From Seiridium cupressi (Eukaryota > Ascomycota > Sordariomycetes > Amphisphaeriales > Sporocadaceae): a DNA stretch of 64,000 bases. The number at the start of each line of letters is the position of its first letter. Within the stretch, counting starts at the first letter, position 1. The notes beneath the pieces were generated by a model, which was not told where the DNA came from, made no database searches, and saw only the letters and a list, made by a program, of their open reading frames with translations. A program made the position numbers and the translations under genes. Of the stretch, positions 23,314 through 34,200 are shown in pieces. The stretch covers positions 462,228 to 526,227 of the forward strand of contig JARVKI010000018.1 of assembly GCA_036674765.1 (NCBI GenBank), in the 5' to 3' direction.

Positions 23314-25530
23314 TTACCCCAGTAATCACCCATCTAGAAATCAATAATAGGCATATATGAGACGGGACGTATGCGCGGCTAGGAGACTACAGTTGATCGA
23401 TATAATACCACAAGGTGGTGGACAATACTACTACAACTACATGTAGATAATACATCTCGGCCGGCAACTTGACTTGAGATGCTTAATTGAAAGCCTCGTT
23501 CGCAACCTACTTGACCTGGATCGAACCAATGCTGGCTACATTGTTTGAGAGCTTCGTATTCCAGGGACGAGTCGTGCTTCAGAAAGCAAAACATAATGAA
23601 ACCTGATGCATTATGATAAAGGGTAGCAAAGGTTATTCCGGGCGACTAAACCTTCATGGTGATATTCATTATGACTTCAAGCATGATGTATTCGCAAATA
23701 AGAAGACAGTAAAGGTGAAATGAGGATTGACCGTGCTGTAACAAGTCAGTGCGCGTACACAGATATTGGTATTGCCCTGGAAAGAAGAAGAATTACCACG
23801 GCGAGGGCACTTCGCTTCATTTAGGGCAGTACAGCCGATATAGCCATGCTTCAATGGGGCCCTTTGGCAGCATCCCTCTTCCGTATCCTTTCTACCAACA
23901 CCAAAAGTTTGGCCTGATTAATACACTAAGCGCACTTCAAGACTGGCCTTCGCAGTTCTTGTGTGACTGAAATTCCTTTGTTCGAATCAGACTTCCACCT
24001 GCGAGCATGGTTGATACTGGCAGCTCAAGGGACAGCATGTCGCTCAGTTCCATCCACATTGGCACACATCCCGATACTGAGTCAACGAGGCCATTCTCGG
24101 GTCTTTTCGCGTCTTCAAAAGGTGCTTATGGCAATCATTCTAAATCAATCAAGGTTGCCGAAATATCTGTGGTTGAAACAGCATGCGGCTGTTTGCCTGT
24201 CTTTCTGCAACCATAGTGTTCGCCTTCATCACTGGGTGAACTTTCTCAATCGCTGGTGTGTTCGAACTCAACCCCATTACTGACTCAGAAGTCTGTGGAA
24301 GCAGAACCTCCTCGGAACAATAAGAAAACTTCACTCTTTCGTTCTGGAGTTTCTATCGGGGACTGTGATTTGCCAGAACTTGGTGACACGTTTATTGACA
24401 GGCATTCGCCAAAAGATTCTTCGCGAGCACCAGCTCCCTAAACGATTCTGCGCTCGTGGCAATATCGACGCGCAACAGCAGTCCAAAGGTTTCATCTGCA
24501 TATGCTGGATTGTCTAGACTGTCGATATAGCGGTTGGGGCAGTGTTGCTTTCAGCAAGCTCCTCCAGACACTTGCTTGTTGGACATGGTAGCCTACTTCA
24601 GGGTCGCTTCGCATGTCGCTTCGAACCGAAGGTCCCAAAACCATAAATATCACGAAGTTTTGTCTTTGCTGGCAATCCTTTTAGTTGATTGAAACGAATC
24701 GTTGTCGTAGTCTCAACCCGCGGATCAGCTGCCCGAGAGCTCTGTGGGTGTACGGCTCTCCAGCACAATCGCCAAAACGCAATCGTCAAGAAGCGATCAG
24801 CATGGATCGAGTTTGAATGGGTATAATTCCGGTATCCCTAGTCTCGAGAGCCGTCTAGAGGACAAACCACGCCGCGGCAAGATTCGAATCCTAAGATATC
24901 TTGTTAGCGTCACAGAGAACATGCTTTCAGGTTTACTCTCCCAACTACGAGCCGGCTCAATAGTCTACACAGTCTCGGAGTTGGTTGTTGCTTAAACAAC
25001 CCACTACAACCCACCTGCATCAAATCGGAATATCGAGATAACACGCATCGCCTCTGGGCAACTGTATCGCCTTCGCAACTCATTTTGATCCAGCCGTCTT
25101 CAACGAGAGAGGTCCTACAATCGAGACGCTGACATGATGCTCGGAATAAGCCGGTATTTATATGTGCTGGATGTCCCAAATCAATTCAGACATGACATCG
25201 CGCTGGAATGACTCGTCATTGTGACTCGGACAATACTGGAATGCAACATAAGACTTGGAACGCTGAACAGAGGCATGTGATACAAGTTCATGGAATGCGG
25301 CCAGGCGCCGGGCAAGTAGTAATTGGAATTCGGACGGCGACGGCAGCGCCAGGCAGACGTGGGGCAACAGTCCAGGACAGACTAATCCCGATTGAGCTTA
25401 GCTTCATCTTTGTCGGTGGACTCAGTCAATCTAAGCCCGATTGGGCTAAGCTCTTCCTGCAAGTTTTGGCCCCAGAGCTCGGATTATAAAAGCTCCGAAT
25501 TTCTCCCAAAAACTTTTCCGAACTTCTTGA

Positions 25531-25860
25531 TCCGGATTATCCATCTTCCAAGCTTCTTTTGTCTAGCCGGATTATCTACCTGCCGAACTCCCTTTAAAAA
25601 TTTTCCGGAGTCTGTCAGCCGGATTAACTTCCGTTGCTACACGGATTATCTTGGCTACGAGTTTTTACGACATCCGGATTTTTTACCAGCATCCAGACTT
25701 TTACCGACATCCGGATTTTTACCGGAATTATCCGATGTCACAATACCGGAGCTGACTAAGGCCGGAGCCCGGATCATATATAATCCGGATTTCTTCCTAG
25801 CCTTGTAGAAGTTCTTCCGGGGTTTAGCCGGAGTTCTTCCGATATTTTTCCGGGCCAGTT
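25531..25860. repeat. Dispersed CCGGATT-type motif array
   Basis: The heptamer CCGGATT or close variants (CCGGATC, CCGGAGT, ACGGATT, CCGGAAT) recurs about ten times, for example in TCCGGATTATC at 25531-25541, with irregular 20-50 base spacing in an otherwise AT-rich stretch. Spacing is too irregular for a simple tandem repeat. It may be remnants of a degraded element or clustered binding sites. Confidence 0.6.
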
Positions 25861-26518
25861 CGCGGACTGTAACAACTTTAGTTGTTATTATTCCAACCTT
25901 TGTAAGTCATTTGTCACAATCGTAAAATAGATTTCAATTGCTTTACAAGCTAACAATCGCTACAAGTTATCAAATAAACTTATAATCTAAGTTCGGTAAA
26001 TTGATTTTTCGTAGCAAAGAGCTATGGCAAGCGTAAATTCTCTCTTAAACAAATGTAGTGTTACTATTTTATCAATCTAACAATCTTCTGTTATAGACAA
26101 TCGGCCTTTTACTATTTCAAGCTGTTTTACAGCCTTGGAAGAGATGGAACTTTCCTTTCTTTTACTATCTTGAGAAGACCTGGTCCGCTAAAGACTTTGA
26201 TACCAACAACAAAGTCATTCAACTGATCAACATTTTCAAAAGCACCTCGACTGCAAGGTGTCGACATTATCCCCTTTCATTACTATACCCCCAAAACGGA
26301 AGGTCCGACGACTGTCTCCAAAATCAATCGTCGATTAGTCACAAGAAGGCGCGACCACTATTGCGACGATAAAAGGTGCAACAACCAGTTCGAGGACTAG
26401 TTACAACATTTTCGGCGGCTGGTTTCAAAGTTCGACGATTCACGACTAACGATCGGCGACTAACAACCAGTTATCGACGAAAAACAAAACTTGTAAGTCA
26501 GCTTCCCCGTTTCTTTTC

Positions 26519-26619
26519 CACGTACCGCCTACGTGCTGCCTACGTACCGCCTTTATACCGCCTACATAGGTTTTCTACGTCCCGCTTACGTCCCGCCTAC
26601 ATCCTGCCTATATACCGCT
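26519..26619. repeat. 11-bp tandem repeat, about nine copies
   Basis: Imperfect tandem copies with consensus TACGTACCGCC begin at 26519, 26530, 26541 and 26552; after one 13-base unit (26563-26575) four further copies start at 26576, 26587, 26598 and 26609. Variants are TACGTGCTGCC, TTTATACCGCC, TACGTCCCGCC and TATATACCGCT. The 11-base period is not a multiple of three, so an open frame running through it is unlikely to be a gene. Confidence 0.85.
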
Positions 26620-27119
26620 TATGTTGATTTTTTTTCGTGTTTTACCGTTGATTTACGTACTACCTTTTACCGCCTTTTGCCGCCTTGCGTTTTTTTTACC
26701 CCGCGCTTATCTTGTATGACTATCCTTACTTAAGCTTCCAAGCTATTATATGCACAAAGTTGTTGTATAAGTCTTGAGAGTATATAGTTGTACTGTTTGA
26801 GATGCTACCTCTAATTCCGTTGATGGTATGCGACAGTTTCTTTCTGCTTTGAAGAAGTCTTAGTTATATTAGCTTTCGAGCTAGTAACGAGCAGTTCAGA
26901 GAGATTACTTAGTAGTGTATCTCTGATATTATGTAACAAAATGTCCTTATATGTCTGTTTCGAAAGGAGTTTATGAACTTTCGTACTCCTCGAATCACTT
27001 TATTGGAATGCTAATTATCTTTTGGCATAGAAGGCCGTCTAGAGATCTCGACCACTAAGTGGCACTCGCGCTTCGTTCAAATCAACCCGTTCCCCAAAGA
27101 GAATTCCTCCGCACTCATC

Positions 27120-27968
27120 ATGTCTTCCAACGATTCCTCCCCCGTTGCCGACATGTCTCAGGCCCATGACATCAACAGCGATGTTGGCGCCATCTTTCCG
27201 AACAGCAATAGTGGCACTCCGGCGCAGGGATTTACCTCGACTGGATCGGCCATGGCCACAGTAGACCGCTTCATGGCTATTAACCCCACTCACTTTCGCT
27301 GGGTTAAGACAAGCGCTGCCCATCTCGAAGCTGCGGCCGATGAGCATTCCTCCAGCTTGGTCACCCTACACGTCGGTAGATTCGATATCATGCTTCATCG
27401 TGAAGTCATCAACCAGTCTTACTTGTTTCGCAAGGCGTTCAACTCCGAGATGGCAGAGGGCACGACTGGTGTCATGGAGCTCGAGGGAGACTACAAGGTC
27501 TGGCTGGTTGTTGCTCTCGCAATGTACGGCGTAGGCCGCCTTCCGAAAGGCGTCGTCCGAAACGAGCCCGCCGTGATCATCGTTCAGGCAATGGCCCAGG
27601 CCGACTATATCCTGGCTACCACCGAGGTCAAGGAGAACATCTACAGCATGCTCAGAGAGCATCTCTCCGAGTTCAAGGACTGGAAGGTTGTCCCCAAGGT
27701 TGACTTCAACATCAACGATCACGAGAACAAGGCCATCGAGATCAACGAGGCCTGGAAGGCATACCAGGATTTGCCGAAGGACGTCGACAGGCCCTTCAGC
27801 GAGCGTGGATTCGCTCTCCTTCTGTGGAAGTATTGCCCTGGTCAGATCTACAATGAGGTCGAGTACCTCTTGGACGACGAGCTCGCTCGTGATGTGGCAC
27901 GCTTCGGGAAGAAGGTATCACATGCCATGCCCATCGAACCTGCCGTCTGGGCCTTGTTTCATATCTGA
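27120..27968 (+). CDS. BTB/POZ-like domain protein
   Basis: Single exon, 282 aa. The region from about residue 78 (LVTLHVGRFDIMLHREVINQSYLFRKAF) through GVMELEGDYKVWLVVALAMYG reads as a fungal BTB/POZ fold: a beta hairpin, the H-x-x-x-L-x-x-S-xx-F type core, then a D-x-x-x-F/W helix. The C-terminal 120 residues are mostly helical and acidic without a named domain. Fungal BTB proteins of this kind form large, lineage-expanded families; some act as cullin-3 adaptors, but the function here is unknown. The gene is GC-rich with C-ending codons, in sharp contrast to the AT-rich, repeat-containing DNA on both sides. No intron is needed and the frame is intact. Confidence 0.75.
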   Translation: MSSNDSSPVADMSQAHDINSDVGAIFPNSNSGTPAQGFTSTGSAMATVDRFMAINPTHFRWVKTSAAHLEAAADEHSSSLVTLHVGRFDIMLHREVINQSYLFRKAFNSEMAEGTTGVMELEGDYKVWLVVALAMYGVGRLPKGVVRNEPAVIIVQAMAQADYILATTEVKENIYSMLREHLSEFKDWKVVPKVDFNINDHENKAIEINEAWKAYQDLPKDVDRPFSERGFALLLWKYCPGQIYNEVEYLLDDELARDVARFGKKVSHAMPIEPAVWALFHI

Positions 27969-27973
27969 GCTCA

Positions 27974-28012
27974 GAGGAGATTCCGCGAGGAGATTCCGCA
28001 TGGAGGTTCCGC
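27974..28012. repeat. 13-bp tandem repeat just after the BTB stop codon
   Basis: Two perfect copies of GAGGAGATTCCGC (27974-27986, 27987-27999) and a third diverged copy ATGGAGGTTCCGC (28000-28012), starting five bases after the TGA at 27966-27968. They lie in the presumed 3' UTR. Confidence 0.9.
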
Positions 28013-28067
28013 GAAGAGGGAACATGGGGAATGAGAGGAGACGAGAGGAGGCGATGGCACGAGAGGA

Positions 28068-28111
28068 AATGACTTGAGAAGCAATGATTTGAGAGGCAAT
28101 GACTTGAAGGC
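28068..28111. repeat. 15-bp tandem repeat in the BTB 3' flank
   Basis: Three copies of a 15-base unit near AATGACTTGAGAAGC, starting at 28068, 28083 and 28098; the third is one base short. It follows a purine-rich GAGAGGAG tract and is distinct from the 13-bp repeat 60 bases upstream. Confidence 0.85.
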
Positions 28112-29183
28112 GGTGAGACGAGGGAATGAGAGATGCAGAGACTTGATACCCATTTGCACTTTTTGCTTTCAGAGATACCAACGATACCCGAGATGGACGG
28201 TTTGGTTTAAGGTTCGCGCATCCAGTTGCAAAGGAAGCGAACAAATACCTATGGATATCCCCAAGGGAGAGATATCACCAATAGGTATCACAGATAGGAT
28301 GAATTCAGTTTGCCAATGTCGAAATCACCCACTCTGTCATTGCATGCCGTACAAGACTTGAGACCCCAACTGTGACTGATGCATAGGCACCATATGGGTG
28401 CCTTAAAAGTAGAATGCAAAGACACCAGCTGCTGCGGGACATCGTGCGCAAACGCAACTGTAACCGTCACGCAGTTAGCGGTGATTTTACTCGAGCTGGT
28501 AGATATTTCTCAAGCCGCATTCCTCGGCTGGAAGATAAATCTCTCGGGCAGTTCCTCTCGGAATAGCTTTCCGGCCGAATTCTTGCTATATTTGCTGGTA
28601 ACATTTTTTCCGCCCCAAAATTACGAAATACCGTTTTCTAATTAAAGCTTCCAGCCGGAAAATAAATTATTAAGTAGTATTTGGAACAAAAAAACAAAAG
28701 AATAGAAATCGAGATGATTCGAGTAGACCCGAGCGATGCATACTGTTGAACCAATACTTAGTGCTCGGTTCTTCTCGATTTTACCGGGGGATTAAATCTT
28801 TTCAAATCTTCACAGAATAATTTTAATTTTAAAAAATTATTTCCAAAATTCAATCATGGATAGAAACAATTAATCTCAATAATCAATTTTTCAGTCAGAG
28901 TTAAAGGCTTGCAAATCCAGGCTTGTAGTCTTATTTTCCTATTTACCGACATATCCCTCCTATCATGGATGATCCCTGAGAGTACTCGCGGTAGTACGTC
29001 CCACGAGGAGGCCCGCCTGCGGAATGAGACGCATTCCTCAGTTGCGAAGGGATGGTGTGCTCAAGGAGAGCGGGCTCGATATACCTGGGTCTCCTCCCTC
29101 ACTCAAGACTACGAACAAGACTGCCAAGCTGTGATGTTCCTCTCTAGTATATGTGGTAGCTCGATGTCGTGGTCTCGGCGACG
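28112..29183. other. AT-rich intergenic region
   Basis: 3' flanks of the BTB gene (plus) and the MFS gene (minus). 28560-28900 is strongly AT-rich with A and T runs. No gene supported. Confidence 0.5.
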
Positions 29184-31029
29184 CTACATCGTGTAGCGGA
29201 ACTGCAGTCGAGTCAATAATGGAGAGGCCCTCTGCTTCTTTCTGGGGGACAACTCACATATGGGTTCTCAAAGTCGGTGCAGTCTTGTTCTCCCATGGTT
29301 TTGCCCTTGCTAGTGCGCTCTTCCTCGGAAATGCCGTCTTCCTGCAGCCTTCGGTCCCTGCGCCTGTTTCGAATGACGTATAGAGTTCGCCAGCTCAGTA
29401 TGAGTAGGAACTCCAGTCCAAAGCATACGGCGCAAGCTGTAGTACCGGAGATGTACCTGGGCTACGAGGGGGGAAAGCGTCAGTTCTTAGGAATGTTGAC
29501 TCAGACAGTGACTCGCGACGTGGCACTACTGACCGCATCCTCGGCCTTGAAAATCTGGCTGCCCGTCATGTTTCCAACACAGTATCCAACAAAGGTGAAT
29601 GACGAGGTGAGTGTTCGCTTGGTGCGTCCCGCGGTGTTGGAGGGAATGAGCGTCCAGGCCAGAAAGAGGGAAATGACGAAGGGCACGGTCATGAAGTACC
29701 CACCCCATTTCACCCATTTGTACTGAGGCTCATTTGGAAGCAGGGCCATCATGAGGAAGCCACAGAACGGTGGAATAGTAGAGAACATCATGAACCACCT
29801 GCTCGTTCGTTAGCATGCCATATCTTACGGTTGGTTCAAATCATCCATCAGAAAGAATGTTGGCGATCTGCTTACATGCGCAGGTTCTTCTTCTTACTAG
29901 TCAACACGCCGATCAAGATGAAATAGAGGACGGAGAAGACACTGCGAGGTATATCCAGCAGAATGACCTGAAGGTTGGTAAACCCGAACGTGGTGTTGAT
30001 GATGGATCCGAACGTAGTCAGTCCGCCATTGGGAACCGAGGAAAGGAAGGCGTTCAGCCCGGCGAACCAGAAACACGGGTCAGTCAAACATTCCCTAGCC
30101 TGTTTCCACTTCCATTTCTTGAGGCCGGTCCGGTCGTGCCCCGTGTTATTGCTGAGGATGCGAGTGTTGGCCATCTTTCTCTCCTCTGCTGACAGCCAGC
30201 GGACCTCAGACGGCGTCCCAAGTAGGAAGAGACAGAGGCAGCCGACTATAAGAGTCATACCTCCCAGGAAGTAGGACATGTATCGCCAGGCTTGCAGCTC
30301 GGGGTTGCGATACTCGACCGTGCCGATCCCGTACAGCACCAAGCTAGAAATGACGCCAAACCCGGCGTTGGCGCTCTGGAACACGAGAGCTCGCGACGCA
30401 TGCTCGCGCGTGGTGTACCAGCTGCCTACGACCAGGATGAATCCCGGGCTTATACAGCACTCAAACATTCCCTGAAGGGCGCGGAGGGTGATAAGCTGGG
30501 TGAAATTCTTGGCGAAACCAATGCACAGCACCACGACCCCCCAGCAGATCATGTAGATGGACAGGGTACGGCCCATCTTGTAGCGCTGCAGGATGATGTT
30601 GGAAGGGAATTCGAAGCACATGTAGACGATGTAGAAGACGGTCGTGAGCCAAGCATACTGCTGTCCGACAAGCCCAGTATCTTGACGAAGACCGAATGTC
30701 GCTTGTGTGCCGATGGAAGTCTTGTCGGTCTGTTGGATGCCATAGCAGAGCCACATCAGGGGAAGCAGATACTTGTCGACCCTCCGCTTCAACTTCTTGT
30801 ATTGGTCGTCCGTGTAAGTTGGGACTATTGCATTGTTAGCAGGTTACAATATGCTGGATGGAGTGCGTGAGTACTGACTCTGGAGATCGACATCGTCAAC
30901 TTGCCCTCCTGCAACGCTGTCGCGATCATTGCTTGTGAGGTATGCTTCTTTCTTCTCAATGTCGTGGCCCAAGTCCAGGGTAGACTTCAGCTCGGCCGGA
31001 AGCGTCGCGACTTCAGATACAGTCGCCAT
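29184..31029 (-). CDS. MFS permease, allantoate/anion:cation symporter (Dal5-like) family
   Basis: Five exons on the minus strand: 30879-31029, 29876-30824, 29534-29798, 29258-29461 and an 18-nt last exon 29184-29201; about 528 aa. The start at 31029 (MATVSEV) is preferred; an in-frame ATG lies at 31080. The hydrophilic N-terminus leads into YKKLKRRVDKYLLPLMWLCYGIQQTDKTSIG, the TM1 signature of the ACS/Dal5 family; then SNIILQRYKMGRTLS (loop 2-3 signature type), LRALQGMFECCISPGF, and twelve predicted membrane helices in all. The product ends ENPYFRYTM, the usual ending of these transporters, which confirms the tiny last exon. Members import organic anions such as allantoate, ureidosuccinate, nicotinate or pantothenate; substrate cannot be decided here. 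Confidence 0.92.
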
Positions 31030-31147
31030 GATGACTTGAAACGTCAAACTCAGTCCTCTGGAGCTCGTTGGTTTCGTCACGGGCCAGGCCCGCGGCTGTG
31101 GTCATCTAATATAGCAGCCATGGATCGCTAATCGGGGTTGCATCTAG

Positions 31148-31295
31148 CTATCTCGCAGGTGCAGGTCCCGACTGATAGATAACATGTTTACCGAAGCCGA
31201 CAGAGCTCTATCAACGAGAGCATTAGCAATGGTATCCCGCGGTCCAATGCGCCAAGCATTGCAATGCATGTACGGGGGCATGGTCGTTCTTATCA
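31148..31295. promoter_or_regulatory. Cluster of GATA-factor sites upstream of the MFS permease
   Basis: Four HGATAR sites lie 120-270 bases before the ATG: AGATAG (minus strand, 31148-31153), TGATAG (31173-31178), AGATAA (31177-31182) and TGATAA (minus strand, 31290-31295). Paired sites of this kind are bound by AreA/NIT2-type nitrogen regulators, and Dal5-family permeases are often nitrogen-regulated. Control by such a factor here is inference. Confidence 0.45.
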
Positions 31296-34200
31296 ATAGG
31301 CTAGGATGCCCTCTTCAGGAGTAGGGTCCGCCGCACCCTGCAACATTCGCAAGACTGGACTGTCGTCGTCGTAAGGGAGGCGCGCAGGGATGGGATGCAT
31401 GGATCTGCTTCCAGGCAAGCTCCCCCGCAGTATGAGACCCGGCCTGTCCACCATCATCCAGTCGCGCGTTGCTTGGCGAGATAATGATACTGATAAGCTA
31501 GAAGGCGGCTGGAGCTGTTGTAACATTGCGATAAACGTGGACGAGGATGGTTTCGGAGAAGGCCGAAGCTAATAAATGAGGATGGTCCTTCTTCTGATCG
31601 GATTGCGCCATGATGTGATGGGCTTCGGTAGGGCTCAAACTCCCGGCGTAGTCCCCGCGACCGTGTATAGCAGATGGGCGTGGAACAAGGTCTAACCTAT
31701 GGCAATAACATCCTCGTTCGAGCTCAGGTGTGGTTCGTATGGGACAGTATTGAGCACTCAAGTTTGGCGAAGAAGGCCGGCACTCTGACTGCCGAGCTAC
31801 GTGGGGCCGGTCGAGGCAGGGGGCCCTGCTTGCTGACCTAGCACTAATCATGGGTAGCAACATGCCATCACTTTGCGTCCCGACACATCTGAACCTGTGT
31901 TGGAGTTTTCGGTTTGAGAAGAACAGCGATCGGGAACTCTGGATCGGCTCCGAAAGTTTCGATAAGAACGATTTAGCTTGGAAGGGGGGACTAGAACAAA
32001 TATCAGTTTACTTGGGTAGAACTCTTGCTCGCCAGGCTAGTTGAAACAGGCTGATCATCATGGCCAAGGTGGGCTTGTTGTGCAGCTCCAGCCAGCCTCA
32101 GTCCGCATTGCGTTTCAACTCACACAGACAAGTCTGTGGCAGACCGCCGCCATCTTTTCATATCAGCAGCGTTCATGTTGGTAATACGGTTTCGGGATAT
32201 GAGGATACAACTCGCACGTATACAAGACTCGTCACTGGCCACCAGGCGGCGGCAATATCACTCGAAAGATATGACACCTTGTCAGATATCAGTCGTTGAC
32301 TTAAAGGACAGATTCTAGAGACTTACTATGTGCTTTTTTCTTGTCAGTACTCAAAGGCTTCGAATATAGAATGGATCGCGAAGTTCTTGTGTGGTATGTT
32401 AGTAAATGAGCAACTCCACCAAAAACATCCACGATGAACAGTTAGGTCTTGTAGCCTTAATGTAAGTATGTTCTTTCCTCGTGGTAGTCGTGCGGCCACT
32501 GAGTTACTTCGACGGTGCCTTAGAACAGGATAATTTCCCTCTCGGTAAGTGGTTTGGGAGGTAAAAAGAGTGGTTTAGACCCATCGGCGCCTGGGCTATA
32601 ATTGTGATATCCTCAAGTCGTCTAAACCGCAGTGGTACTTCCGACCTAATACACAACAAGAGGCGTAATGTAATGTTCTTTTGCGGGGGCTCGTGCTAGT
32701 CTCGTCGAATGTCGATTCCGTCGTTCAATAAGCTTCAGCTCGGGCGAATGAGACATACTCACCAAGCCTGATCGCCGCTTGTTCTTCTCGCGGAGGCTGC
32801 TTCGGGTGTAGGTAATTGTACTTTGCTACTTCAAGGGGTCTGAAGATTAACTTTGATGCTATTGTAATATCATGTCAGTAGTTGCAGCGCAATCAGAAGA
32901 ACATAGGTCAGGGGAGGGATGGGGTGGATGGATATCAACGACGACTTCCTGCACCCTCGGCGCTACATGTCGGGCGGCTACCGGGTCTCTTTGACCAGGT
33001 CATCTTCTGCCTGAGAAACTTGAACACAGACAATCGTGTTGGTAGAGAATGGAAGCTCGGGAACGATAGTACTGTGTGGTCTTGCCCTTTGCTGTCTGTA
33101 GCTTTATGTGGCAAGTCCGTGGCACCGGCCCCTAGGTCTGATTGTGCTGGCGAGCACCACGATGGTTGAAGGGCGGTTCGTTGGAAGATGGACGGTGCTG
33201 CGGGACATAGACTCTCGGATCGAATCTTTCTGGCAAGGAGACAAGAGCTCATTTTTTCTGCTTCGGAGGTCTACGCTGCTTGGGACATATGTGTCATGGT
33301 GTGGTCTGCCTAGGGGCTGCGATCGAACATATTCGGGGCGGCCGGGATAGAGATCGAGGTGTGTCGTACTCCACGAGGAAAGATGAGGCTGTTTGGAGAA
33401 TTCGGTGTATCCTGCTTACGGCGATCTGGTTAGCATGTACTTGATGCCAACAACAACAATCTGAAGAGTCTTAAAGTTGTGTAGAAAAAGGTCGTCCAGG
33501 CTGTTTCTCGACGAATGTTCGGCTGGCTGGCTACTAGCCCTTACCCCGGTAGCAGGAGTAGGTAGAGGATGAATGTTCGGGGCAAAATTGGGAGTGGCTC
33601 GCAGCATGTTCTCCGGAGGAAGACGATATCCATAAAATGATCCTCATCGTATAATTGTATCTTGCTGATGGGCGTTCGACGGGATCTCTCTTAGTGGCGG
33701 TATGCGGGTTCTAATCAAATGTTCGCTTCTTCGAAAAAGACTGTGATAGGTTCAAGATTGGCATGCAGTATCTTCTCTAGACGTGGGCCGTGGTGCCATT
33801 GATATTGCTTTGAGGTGTGTATGCATGATCCTGTGATTTCTTGAAACCTCTCGTTCTGCCGCTGTCGTCGGCAGAGCACTGGGTGCCAGGAACTGAGTTC
33901 GAATCCGTTGTATATCTGGAGTCGTGGAGTCAGTGCTAGGAAGCAAGCCAGCGCCTCTACATTGGTACCGTAAGTGATGGTTTCAGCGAGAAAACTCACT
34001 CTAACAGTGTGTACCAGGAACACCAGGGGACTTGCGACGCGTGTCACTATTTCTGGAGGTAACCAAGTTTTTCCGGTGCTGAGGAATCATTGCGAGTTCG
34101 ATGTCTAGCAGATTGTAGAATTACATCTCTTGGGTGCCCCTTCAGTCATGACGCTGCAGGAGCCTGGCTCAAGGCCAAACACTTGAACGTGTCGGTACAA

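Larger units (their letters stand above)
23314..27119. other. Long intergenic region, AT-rich in its second half
   Basis: No gene is supported in these 3.8 kb. 23.3-25.4 kb is ordinary intergenic sequence with scattered short frames. From about 25.5 kb it becomes AT-rich and carries a dispersed CCGGATT motif array and an 11-bp tandem repeat, both listed separately. The last part is the upstream region of the BTB gene. Confidence 0.5.

Noticed and set aside
26376..26627. 83-aa plus frame rich in Arg, Tyr and Leu
   Set aside because: It runs through an 11-bp tandem repeat whose period is not a multiple of three; repetitive appearance comes from the DNA, not from a protein.
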